DNA of 64,000 bases from Chlorophyllum brunneum. Its lineage: Eukaryota; Basidiomycota; Agaricomycetes; Agaricales; Agaricaceae. The DNA is taken from the NCBI GenBank assembly GCA_963576785.1, contig OY756147.1, forward strand, positions 1,550,001 to 1,614,000. The letters run 5' to 3'. A program made the translations under genes and the position numbers. The notes beneath the pieces are model-generated. The model ran no database searches and was not told the origin of the DNA. It was given only the letters and a program-made list of their open reading frames with translations. Each line of letters starts with the position of its first letter. Within the stretch, counting starts at the first letter, position 1. Below, piece by piece: positions 25,318-36,232 of this stretch.

Positions 25318-27035
25318 CTTTCGATGAGTTCATAGTTACGTATCAGCTTATTTGCAGCCTCCGGACGCGATATAATCCTACAGGGAAACGGTACAGGTTG
25401 TCCGGGGACATAGAAAGTTAGCACCGGTACCGATGCGAAGAAGGTGCTCTAGTACGCACGAAATCATTCCCCTCGTACCGTCGGGCTCGAACTCGACCTC
25501 ATTCCCTTTTTCACCTAATGTAGGCTTTATATCAAACACAGTCATCGTATGGGCGATCGTCAGAATAAGTGTATTGTCACTGAAGAATCGCCCAGGAAAT
25601 ATCCTCCATCCAAAGCCAAATACAGCATATACGGAGGGCGGAATGCTTTTTTTTGTAAACATCTCGGTCGTGCATGAGAGCCCTGTGTGCATTCGGGTCA
25701 GAACTGAAACTTTGGCTAGAGTTGGTAAACGAACGAAACGTTTCCAATCACAATCATACCCTTTGGTATATAGTATCCGTCATACTCAGGGTTTGTTGCT
25801 TTATGAGGAGTGGTTGAAAAACCTCAACTTAGGTAGACGCCCTTTCAGAATTGCATTAATCTCTCCTTGATCTTTTCCTTGGACTTCGGGGTACAAAACC
25901 ACGGCCATGAAAAACGCCCTCAGTGCATATATGGTCTAGTAAAGGCTTCAGCACCGGAGAAGGAGGAGGAGCAGTCAATCCCTACAGTATCAGGACCCCC
26001 TGATTTGTTGTGGTCGGCTGGTCATAGGTGATGATAGTAAGCAATTACCGACGAAGGCCGTCACACAAGTACTAATTACGATTTATTCCTCTTCAGCCCG
26101 GCCGGGTGAACCCGAATCAGGTAACCTCTTTATCATTGTCCTACAGATTGACGGTGGTGCGGTTCCTTCCTCCTAGAGTATATTGTCAATCACGATTTAG
26201 CATTCATATGTATGACTCACCATCTGGGTCTGGACGAGATTGAATGGTCTATAGTAGACGTTATGGTTCAAATCTCGCCAATGATACGCCTTTAGCTTCC
26301 ACTCGGCTCCAGGAAACCAGCTCGGAATATACTTCATGACAGGAAAAATATCCACCAGGTACCCGCTTGGAATCCCAGTATCGGTGACGCCATCAAGAGC
26401 CTCCTCGGCAGTCCTAACCTATGGGTCACTGTTTCCAATTTTGATGCCATAATTTACTTCCATGATCGATGATGCGGTGGCACTGGAGGTGATATGAACG
26501 GATGGGCGTTAGTTAGAGCTTACTTTCACTAACAAAGCCATCCATTTGTTGAAATAACCAGGTGATTTAAAGAGATTCCGGATGAAAGCCCGCGCAGTAG
26601 TCGACAGATTAGGCACACGTATTTCGACGATATTCAGGTGGAAAAGGTCATGGAAAACTCGACGGTGGCGTCGCCACCATAGGCCATAGGGTAGAGATGC
26701 AGAATTGTATCTCGATTCCATACTAGAGGAATCATTCGTCCTCTTCTTGGATCCCAGATCAAGAACCTTTGGCCAAAGACACACAATTAGACCAATATCA
26801 CCCATCTGACGGCCCAGGAGAGGCTTGATCAGTAAACTACAATGAGGCAGACCGTATATCTTAGATAAGTTGTTATGGCCAAGTCATGGTTTCACTGTTG
26901 GAAGGTCGAATAGATTCCCGATAATTGGAAGGCTCTTTGGACCAGGCGGAAGAGGAAGATGGTCCAGGTTAACCGAAGCGGCAAGGCGCCTGCAAGAAAG
27001 ACAGCCAGAGCTTTAGTGAGGTTTGACAGGTCCAT
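25318..27035 (-). pseudogene. Cytochrome P450 pseudogene, CYP-3 (copy of CYP-4)
   Basis: The minus strand is alignable with CYP-4 nearly base by base, introns and 5' flank included, so it arose by genomic duplication, not through mRNA. Recognisable pieces: MDLSNLTKALAV, LPPGPKSLPIIGNLFDLP, LPYGLWWRRHRRVFHDL, MKYIPSWFPGAEWK and FGFGWRIFPGRFFSDN. Lesions: a deletion and frameshift in exon 1, a Trp-to-stop change in exon 1 (KP-stop), a TAG at 26419-26421 (SDP-stop), a TAA at 26083-26085, loss of the segment that holds the K-helix ExxR between KGRLP and EYDGYYIPKG (near 25.8 kb), and in the heme loop Arg to Trp and Cys to Phe, which removes the iron ligand. It cannot make an active P450. The 14 base I-helix exon is still flanked by CAG and GTAG. 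Confidence 0.9.
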
Positions 27036-27539
27036 AAGGAAACACAAACGGTCTGCTTGGCAGACTTAATATATGTCTGGGTGGCTTTGACAGTCCTTGT
27101 GAAAGTGCAAAGAAAATCAACTGGTACCACATCTTAGGTCCGGTCCTGATCCAAACTTCCCAATAATAAACGTCCATCCGCGAGAGGAGCAAGAGTTTTC
27201 GTACCCATCGTAGAATCACCATCACCGCGCAAGTCAAAGCTTTGTGAAGCCTCTTGACGTCCTGATGAACAATTGCTGTCAGGTGACGGGGCATGTGAGT
27301 TCTGGTAGTGACTTTTCCGAGAGATTCCGTGGTTCATGATAAATTTGGGGGTAGGAGCGCTTGAGCACCGGAATCTGGGTGCCGACCAGCGCTCATCATG
27401 ATCCTTATGAAAAGGTTGGTGCTGGGAATACAGAAGCCCATAAAGGGAAGCCTGGCTACAAACGAATTATCTATACGCAAGCCAGCTCTCCGGTCCAATA
27501 GCTATACTCGCAGAGACCCTGCAAGCCGCCCTGCCTACG
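27036..27539. other. Region between divergent CYP-3 pseudogene and the repeat-containing gene
   Basis: About 0.5 kb. The left edge keeps the promoter-side similarity to CYP-4 (TTAAGTCTGCCAAGC upstream of both start codons). The right edge has an open frame that runs back from 27540 to a stop at 27441, so the start of the next gene may lie a little further upstream. Confidence 0.45.
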
Positions 27540-28483
27540 ATGGAGCAACGCACCTACAGGGATCACATCAACTTGGAAATCTTACAAATACCAAATGCGA
27601 TCATGGATGTGTTGAGAGACGAATTAGGATTAACAGCAAACGACATCAGCTCCTGGACTATGGTCGAGAAGGTACGCCCTTCTTAGTGAGAAGTCGTCTT
27701 CATGGATGTAAACAATTTGTAGCAACACGTACTCCAAGCGTGGAAGGATCATGCTCATCTTCAAAGTAACCCAAATCCCGCAGAAGCCATGGTCGCAGGT
27801 CCCTCCGATTATCTGACGCAACTCAGACAAATCACCACGAACCTTGACAAGGAATTTTCGCTGATTCCGACGGCCACGTTAGATATTTTGAAGGGAGAAT
27901 TAGGGTTGGCGGTTAACAGAGCTCTATCCTCGGCCGATAAAGTATGTTTTGTGGATCTATACTGGCAAGTTTCTGACTTGCCGTGACTGGTTTTTAGCAG
28001 CGGATATTGGGGGCGTGGCGGGCTCGTCACCCAGGCATTTCTTTAGCCCCAGATGCTGTGGAGGGATATTCAGGTGCGAGTATTTCACCTTGATCGACGA
28101 GTCGGTATGAACCTGAATATCAGTCCTTCCGTCGGCATGGGATACCGGAGACACAACGTTGCTCTCAACCCAGCCCCCCACACGCCCCACTGAAGTCCCG
28201 GATGACATCAACTTCGAGAGAGATTTTGCACAATGGTTTAACATTCCTGATGATAACCTTGATTTGCGGTAGGATGATTTATCGCTGATGTCCGTGAACT
28301 CGGTGTGGCGAATTCAGTCTTCAGCCTCCTTGGACCTGATAGGACCTATCAGACGTTTAGCCAGATGACATCGCTTGCATGGCGAGTTCCGAGAGTGAGC
28401 ACCCCATCCTTTAGGAAGGGTACCAGTCTACATCCCAGGGTGCTGCGGTGTGCTGCTATATCGCTCCTCAGCATGATGTTTGA
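27540..28483 (+). CDS. Unrecognised protein with an internal tandem repeat, 228 residues
   Basis: Six exons close in phase: 27540-27671, 27723-27941, 27998-28073, 28124-28268, 28325-28394 and 28439-28483. I do not recognise the family. A unit of about 50-60 residues occurs twice: LQIPNAIMDVLRDELGL with EKQHVLQAWKDH, and SLIPTATLDILKGELGLAVN with DKQRILGAWRARHPG. Both share I-P-x-A-x-x-D-x-L-x-x-E-L-G-L and K-Q-x-x-L-x-A-W. After the second unit comes a Pro/Thr-rich linker and INFERDFAQWFNIPDD. It is mostly helical by composition, soluble, without signal peptide or membrane span. Every intron (44-56 bases) has GT-AG ends and the repeated unit runs across exon borders, which argues for a real gene. 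The start is uncertain (the frame is open back to 27444) and so is the last exon. It lies head to tail with GLE1. Confidence 0.5.
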
Positions 28484-28970
28484 GTAATTGGGAACAGATT
28501 GTAGTGCTGGTGCCAGGTTTTGTCGGCTACGGCACGGCAGAGCTTGTCGCCGCACTAAGAGATGGGAATCTGCTCTTCACTCTTTGTGTACATATATCCT
28601 GCACTCATAGTGGGACGACTAGAATGGGCGACGGCAGTAATAAGTATAAAAAAGACGCACTGCGCGTGGACCATTGCAACGTTCCAGTACTGACGTCCAA
28701 CGTAGTCTTTCTCGGAATGGTCTAAAATTTCAATAGCAATTTTCGGGGATTCCGAGGAAGAATGGCCATTCGAGGACCTGCCATACACCGTATTTCTTAC
28801 GAGAGTGTATGTTTCGATACAAACTTCAAGGGGACGCGTGCGTGACGCCGAATCACGGCTGTGACGGTACGTGAACGGGGTCACGGGATGATTCGGTGCA
28901 ATAACTCCTGACATCAGTCCTGCTATTTGCCAGCTACGACCATCTTCTGAGGGCCGTAAAGTACCTTGTA
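28484..28970. other. Upstream region of GLE1, with an unassigned minus-strand frame
   Basis: A 146-codon minus-strand open frame (28555-28995) fills this space and overlaps the first exon of GLE1. It has no motif I recognise. I treat the region as the GLE1 promoter and leader. Confidence 0.35.
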
Positions 28971-30884
28971 ATGCGCTTCGGTGTCCCAAGGTCATTATCG
29001 CCGTCCCCGGTCAGAGGGTAGGATGACCCACAGTTCACCTCTTGTTCGAGACTGATCATGACTTAGGCAGAAGCGACGGTCAACCTACGGTCTTCGCTCA
29101 CAGTATGACGACTCAGATTCCGACATATTTGGTGACTCTGACTCATCGGACGAGTCATTGGCATTCAGTATATCCGACGACGATTCCTCAGATTCCGAGC
29201 ACGACCCAGTGCCCAGGTAATCTCGGTCTTCCTGATTCTGAACCCTTGCCAACATTGCCAACAGGTCAAACCCACCTAAATCCCACCTTTCCCCCGAAGA
29301 GATACGACAATTAGAAGAGACGATAGCTTCTATTCGCCTACGCACACGACATCATGATCCTTATGAAGAATGGGAGAGACAGACCCGAAAAGAGGCCTTC
29401 GTATGTGTCGTGCCCATTGCACCCGCTCAAAAGTCTAACTCCAAACTTTAAGATGACTGCTCGCAAGGAGCAATTTACGAATAGCTCCGAACTTCATGGC
29501 CTACAAGACCGTCTCCGCTCAGAGGAGACTAGAAGACTGGCTGCTCAACATGATAGAGAGATGGCTGAGGTTCAAGCCAAGCTTCAACACTTCCGTCTCA
29601 GACAGCAACAAGACGAGAAAAAATTACGGGACGACTGGGAGTTGCGTCAACATGGGCTCTGGACCCGGATAGAGACTGTCATACGACAGGAAGAGGAAAA
29701 GGCCGCTAGATTGTTGGCAGAAGAGCAGAGGAAGAGGGAAGAGGAAGAGCGCAGGCGAAGGGAAGAAGAAACGAAAAAGCGGCTAGCTGAGGAGAGGCNN
29801 NNNNNNNNNNNNNNNNNNNNNNNNNNNNNNNNNNNNNNNNNNNNNNNNNNNNNNNNNNNNNNNNNNNNNNNNNNNNNNNNNNNNNNNNNNNNNNNNNNNN
29901 NNNNNNNNNNNNNNNNNNNNNNNNNNNNNNNNNNNNNNNNNNNNNNNNNNNNNNNNNNNNNNNNNNNNNNNNNNNNNNNNNNNNNNNNNNNNNNNNNNAA
30001 AAGTGGGTCAACTGACAAACGATCCAGACGCTATTGCGTCCATCGTCAGTTCTTCCCCCTTGGTCCATATTTGTACCATCCTAATGTTCTACAGTCACGA
30101 GAAATCTTCAAAATTCTTCAACCACCAACCGGCCGACACAACCCCAAGGTCTATCTCGCTATCCTCTCATCTCTTGCAAAAGACATTCTTCTCCAAGCAG
30201 AAATCGAAACAACAGCTGAAAAAAATAGCGCAGGTCCACTTGCACAGCTGACTTTCAACATCCTTGCCACAGTAGACGACTTTTCCACCGTATTCTTTAC
30301 GAAGCTCGTCCAACGCGTCGGTGGGTGGCCGATACCCACACTCATTCCCAACAGGGACTTTGACGGACGAGAGTGGGCCAGCAAAGGGGAAAAACTCAAA
30401 GCAATGGGACTCAGGCAGAACGGGGATAGTGATAGCTTCGAGTCCGAAGCTGATTTCACGTCCCGTGTGGCTGGGATCATGAGGATATATTTTTCAATCC
30501 TGAAAATTGCGCCAAGGCAGGGTCCATTGAAGCCCATGTTCCAATCTCCCAGATACTGGACGTGGTTCGCGAGGTTGCTGGGTGAAAGAAGCTTGTTGGA
30601 GACGCCTGTTGCTGCCCAGACAATGTATAGTAATTATCATTCATCGTCCAGTTTCCATCTTCGGTTCTAATTGTTCGTTTTTAGCGGCGCTGGACGTCAT
30701 GGGTCATGATGCATTGCAAATTTGGGGTTGTCAATGGGTGAAGATGCTCGCTCTCATATATGAAGGTGTTACCGTTGGGATTGGGGCTGATAAATTTATT
30801 GGAGGCCAGAGTCCTGAGGGTAGGGCTGCTCGGGTGAGAGTGCAGCTGGAAATCGAGAGGATTATGGCTGCTCCATTGGATTAA
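28971..30884 (+). CDS. GLE1: Nucleoporin/mRNA export factor GLE1 (interrupted by an assembly gap)
   Basis: Exons: 28971-29017, 29067-29216, 29265-29400, 29453 into the gap (29799-29998), from the gap to 30044, 30095-30629 and 30685-30884. The start MRFGVPRSLSPSPVR is followed by an acidic Ser/Asp-rich segment and LSPEEIRQLEETIASIRLR. Then comes a long charged coiled coil rich in Arg, Glu and Lys. The C-terminal helical domain reads NPKVYLAILSSLAKDILLQA, FTKLVQRVGGWPIP, GIMRIYFSILKIAPRQGPLK, PRYWTWFARLLGE and ALDVMGHDALQIWGCQWVKM, ending RVQLEIERIMAAPLD. This is the fungal GLE1 pattern. With inositol hexakisphosphate GLE1 activates the DEAD-box ATPase Dbp5 at the cytoplasmic face of the nuclear pore to release exported mRNA. 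The missing part lies in the coiled coil. Reading straight through the N run gives a wrong frame; the true frame after the gap is the one with GQLTNDPDAIASI. Confidence 0.93.
29799..29998. other. Assembly gap, 200 N, inside the GLE1 coiled coil
   Basis: Exactly 200 N, probably a nominal length. The coding phase before (exon from 29453) and after (GQLTNDP frame) shows that the missing sequence cannot be 200 coding bases; it should be 1 modulo 3 if it holds no intron. The flanking sequence is repetitive GAG/AGG-rich coiled-coil code, which explains an assembly break. Confidence 0.95.
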
Positions 30885-31900
30885 TTTTCGGTTCGTTTGT
30901 CTGTTGGGTGGTCTGGTTCTTCCATCTCCCTTCTTATTTGCAGGACCTTTTGCTTTGTTAGACCCAAGTCGTAACTTGTAACATAATCTCACGACATATG
31001 TATCTGTGAACAGACGAGTCCAAAAGACCTGCTGGTAAGGGTTACACTTAACCGGTACGCATGGACTGTACAATAACGGAGTACGTGTGAGTAACAATCT
31101 CGGGGAATTCTGTGACACAAGTAGAACCCCTATTATTCGTAGATAAGCAACTCTTAGATCTCGTTTTGCAAGCCACCAGCATCCCTTCATGACAACCTGA
31201 AGATCTGCTGGGTCGTCAAACAACCTGCAGGAACACCCCACCCTGCGCTTCCCTGGTGTTCCTGACCAGTGTCGCTGCCGATTTAGGTTTTGTTTTGTTG
31301 TAGCTTTGTATGGCAAAGGAGCCCTGGGTGGCCACGGTCTTTGTTTTAGACTCACCCATGGTTAGGGTTCTAGTAGGACCTTCAAAAGTGCGATGGAACC
31401 GGCGTTTTGGGGCAGTTGTCTGGCCCTCACTATCTAGCTTAGCGGCGCCCACGATAGTACTCACATTGAATGATATTGACTCTATATTGTTGTACTAGCA
31501 CTCTGCCCCACTCAATGAGTGCGGGGTGTGAGCGTCGACGTTTAACCGTCTGTTTTGTCCATCAGTCCTAATCAGATAGAGGAAACTTATCGAAGATATC
31601 CTGGGAAACTGTGAAATTCTCTTCGTGCTTTCTCTATACTCTTGCGATCCCGCACTGATTCTTACACCACGGGCCCAGTATTCAGACCCTGGGTTCCACC
31701 AATGACGTCAATTAAGGGTGAGCACCGCGGCCTTGACCTCACTGCGAGTGACTAACAAGTCGGTCTGCCCCTGTAGAAGGGGATATTAGTCGTCTTAATG
31801 AAGGACATGGCTTGGGGGTTGGCGATATATTGTACAAAACTATCGGATAGACGTGATAATGATACAATCTTTATGCAGTTGAGGCTACAAGCCGGTCCGT
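30885..31900. other. Intergenic stretch (1 kb) between convergent genes
   Basis: Long minus-strand frame 30681-31355 runs antisense across the end of GLE1 and looks spurious. At 31500-31535 an imperfect inverted repeat (CCCCACTCA and TGAGTGCGGGG) could form a short hairpin. Nothing else is supported. Confidence 0.4.
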
Positions 31901-32298
31901 TCATGCGGTGGCATGGGGACCTGTGTGAGGCACCTGTTCGTACAACGGGAGGGCGCAGTGAGTATATTTCGGCTATGTGACGAGGCATGGGTCAACGCAC
32001 ATCAGAGATGTCCAAGGCCCTGCCAATGGCTTTGAACTCCTCATCCGTGGGCTTATCAGCACCGGTGCAGACTAGTGGTAAAGGGTGAGCCGTGTCAGAT
32101 GCGTGATACGAGGCTGTGAACTGAAGTACTGACTATTGATAACGTGCTGCTCGCTAGTACCGATCTTGCCTGCAAGCTGGGCATAACTGACGCCTATGCC
32201 GAGATAATCATCTGTTTAACAGTTGATGAACAAGAAAAGTAATCACCCTTGTTCTTCAAGGCGCTAGCAATGGCGGTGCACTTTGGATCAGGGGCCAT
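31901..32298 (-). CDS. Small protein with cyanase-N-terminal-like helix-turn-helix, 77 residues
   Basis: Four exons: 32298-32247, 32211-32134, 32071-32001 and 31933-31901. The product reads MAPDPKCTAIASALKNK, then VSYAQLAGKIGTSEQHVINI, CTGADKPTDEEFKAIGRALD and a tail VPHTGPHATA. The order of helices (A-x-x-L, S-Y-x-x-L-A-x-x-I-G, S-E-x-x-V, P-T-x-x-E-F-x-A-I-x-x-A-L) resembles the N-terminal DNA-binding-like domain of cyanases and XRE-type HTH proteins, but the cyanase catalytic domain is absent. Function is unknown. The first intron is only 35 bases, short even for this genome, and the last exon depends on choosing an acceptor at GAACAG; otherwise the protein ends two codons after DISD. The pattern of a short HTH protein with a His/Ala-rich tail is, as far as I recall, seen in other agarics as an uncharacterised family. 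Confidence 0.6.
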
Positions 32299-33033
32299 GG
32301 TTGCAGATGAAAGATAAGATGGCAGGTCAAACTCGTGGCTTTATATCCTTCTCAGCCCCTGTTCCAGAATCGGCTGCCATTTCTGCTCCACGTCGAAACT
32401 AAGACCGCATTGGGTCAACTGCATCATTTCGAAGATGGTGCTGAGTAGTAGTTGACTAAGGGATCCCGATTTCGAGTTGATCAGGCGAAGATAATACTAT
32501 TGGTTCTGGATTTGGGGGCTTCGGGGTTCGAGACGAAACCAGGGACTAAAACAGGCTCCTGCGATCAGATGGGGTCAGCGGAGTTCCCGGTGATGGTAAA
32601 GTACTAGTCGAATTCTTGCTAGTAGAGTTCTTGGTGAGGTCAGATGACTAGGGGTGATAAGCCTCCTCCGATGGTCGAGGAACGGGTTGTGGTTGGTCCG
32701 AGGAGAAATGCGCGCTTGGTACGCTGATATCAGGCTATTTTGTCCCCCGACGCGAATTGAGGTCGAAATGGGGACAGACAGATTTGCAGGGGATTGGCGT
32801 GTACAAAAGCCTCAGTGAGGGGGTCTAACTGAGAGGACGAAGCGAGTTCGCTCATGATACTCATTATCTGGGGGTCTAGGTGTCAGGAATACATCGATGA
32901 AGACTTGTGCACGTGAAGCGCCTAAAAGTACTTATCCTTTGGTCATATTTGTTCCAGGGTGATCCAGGCAGATCAGTGTACAAGCTCGCCGTCTACCAAA
33001 TCGTCCTCAAGCCCTTCCTCAACTCACGTCAAA
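32299..33033. other. Divergent promoter region between the HTH-like gene and RPS14
   Basis: No exon is supported. The two genes point away from each other, so this 0.7 kb holds both promoters. I could not identify a specific ribosomal-protein promoter motif. Confidence 0.4.
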
Positions 33034-34490
<1,457 letters not shown>

Positions 34491-35870
34491 ATGGTGCTTC
34501 CGGTAGAAACACTTTCAATAATATTTCAATACGTATGTATGTCCATCGTTCGCGATTCTGGATCCCCGCGTCCACATCACCACGTTGGCTGCAGTGTGCT
34601 CTGACTGGCGGAGGGTCGTCTGGACGACTCTGCGACTGTGGACAAAGGTTCACGTTGGCCTTCTCTCCCCTTGTATCCTCGGGGCTTCTATTCTCAAACT
34701 TTACCTGGATAACCTTGGTGCTCTTCCGCTGGATATTTCTCTCACTTTCTTGCCCAGTCTTTTGTATGACAACATAGGAGATGACCTGAATTCTTTGCTT
34801 GGGGATATTCTTATACCACGCAACATGATTCAGGCCAGAACCTTGTCCATATGCTTCCCGCCCTACCTGGATGAATCGTGAGTCTCTCTCGGGCGCATGC
34901 TTCCTCAGCTTCATCACTCGCACCCGACGCTTCGGCTCGGCGTTACTTCCCCGAAAGACACCATACGACTTCCTGACCCCACCTCTCTTTCTATAGTTAC
35001 CCTTTCGAACATCTCTGGTGGTGTTCTTCTGCCATGGAACTCTATCGCTTCCTTGAACTTCACCAGTGCACCTATCGACGCATGCCTCCAATCACTCCTA
35101 CAATGTGCAAATCTCGTTCACCACAATATGTCCCATTCTTGTGAGCCTGCCGCGGATTACTTGTTATGGATGCCAACCAGCTCGGGTCTTGTCACCTTGG
35201 CTGCTCTGGAGGAACTTATGCTTCGTCACCTTCATACTCCCGCTCTCGGGACTCTCACCTGGGATGAAGCAGAAATTCCCGAAGCGCACTACGAGGCGCT
35301 GAGCGCTTTCTGCGAGCGACTTCCCAAAGGCCTTCTGTCGCCCAGAGGTATCGCGAGTGATCCGAACCTTTTCACCTTTCCTCCGTGGACCTTGAAATGG
35401 AGGAGATACATCTGTCATCAAGTTGTTTCGAACCCCTGATCCACACCTCCACTTCTAGACCTTATCTTAACTTAGATGAGACTGGTCCTCCGACGGTGGT
35501 ACTTTTCCCCAAGCTGAAATGTCTGCGGATTTCGAGTAAGGGCGAGGAATGGACCACGCTGGACGCGGCGAGCACTTACGTACTGTTGCAAGCATTAGCT
35601 ATGAGGGTAGAAGAAAAGAAGGATTTGATTTTGGACTTGGGTTCGACATTGAAAACCTGCTGCGACCCACGGGACCTTTCTCCGAACACCACAGTATGGC
35701 TTACAAGAGTACTCGAGAATAGCGCTGTCCCGGGTTGGTTCCAGGATCTTGCTAGGTTCATTTGGAAATTTTATGTGTTTTACATTGGTGCCTGGGTTTT
35801 CTGGCTCTCTGTATTAGGGCAAGGCTCTGTATTCGTTGCGGCTTGTTCGACTACCATGAGCACGATATAA
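34491..35870 (+). pseudogene. F-box/LRR-like protein gene with broken frame
   Basis: The start reads MVLPVETLSIIFQYV, the first helix of an F-box. About 30 bases on, in another phase, the family continues: ILDPRVHITTLAAVCSDWRR, VVWTTLRLWTKVHV, up to FPPYLDES. After a possible intron the next block is again out of phase: LRLGVTSPKDTIRLPDPTSL, SNISGGVLLPWNSIASLNFT and SGLVTLAALEELMLRHLHTP. A third shift leads into EMEEIHLSSSCFEPLIHT and VVLFPKLKCLRISSKGEEW. So at least three frame changes separate blocks that are each typical of agaric F-box proteins. No set of GT-AG introns that I tried joins them. It is either a young pseudogene or a gene with assembly indels; the good quality of each block favours recent loss. 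The 3' end is taken from the last open frame. Confidence 0.6.
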
Positions 35871-36232
35871 TATATGCATACTTGATGACCTCTACATCAT
35901 CCATCAAATGTTTTCTGTCTCGTACGCAGCTCCCACGAGGGGTTGGAAAATCAAATCGTGCCTAGTCCAGGTTCACATACACCTCTACGAGTCCCAAGGT
36001 GAGCCCCGTATGTTTTCCGTATGATGTATCTTACCCCCTCGTAGTTACTCTGTCCCCTTCGCACTGTGTTCGTTTAACCCCCACCCCCCGACGGTTTAGT
36101 TATTGCCCACTTGAAAGGAAGGACTGAATCAGGTGATGTGATCGGCGATCAAGTTGTGGCGTCGCAACTTTGAAGTTTCACAGGGGTGCCTAGACGCATT
36201 TAAGTCTGCCAAGCTAACTGTTCTCGCCTCCC
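35871..36232. other. CYP-4 upstream region
   Basis: No exon. Directly before the CYP-4 ATG is TTAAGTCTGCCAAGC, also found before the CYP-3 pseudogene start. Confidence 0.45.

Noticed and set aside
28555..28995. 146-codon minus-strand frame as a gene
   Set aside because: It overlaps GLE1 exon 1 in antisense and shows no known motif; kept only as a note in the upstream region.
29354..30670. Single 438-codon frame across the N gap as the GLE1 protein
   Set aside because: The part just after the gap is in the wrong phase; family residues appear there only in another frame with an intron at 30045-30094.
30681..31355. 224-codon minus-strand open frame
   Set aside because: It runs antisense over the last exon of GLE1 and into the 3' region; no domain, and basic/Pro-rich composition looks like a shadow.
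31500..31535. Inverted repeat as a transposon end
   Set aside because: The arms are short and imperfect and sit next to each other; at most a small hairpin.
34491..34640. Short intron (34531 to the GCTGCAG acceptor) that would repair the first F-box frame change
   Set aside because: It would remove the conserved block ILDPRVHITTLAAV, leaving an F-box that is too short.
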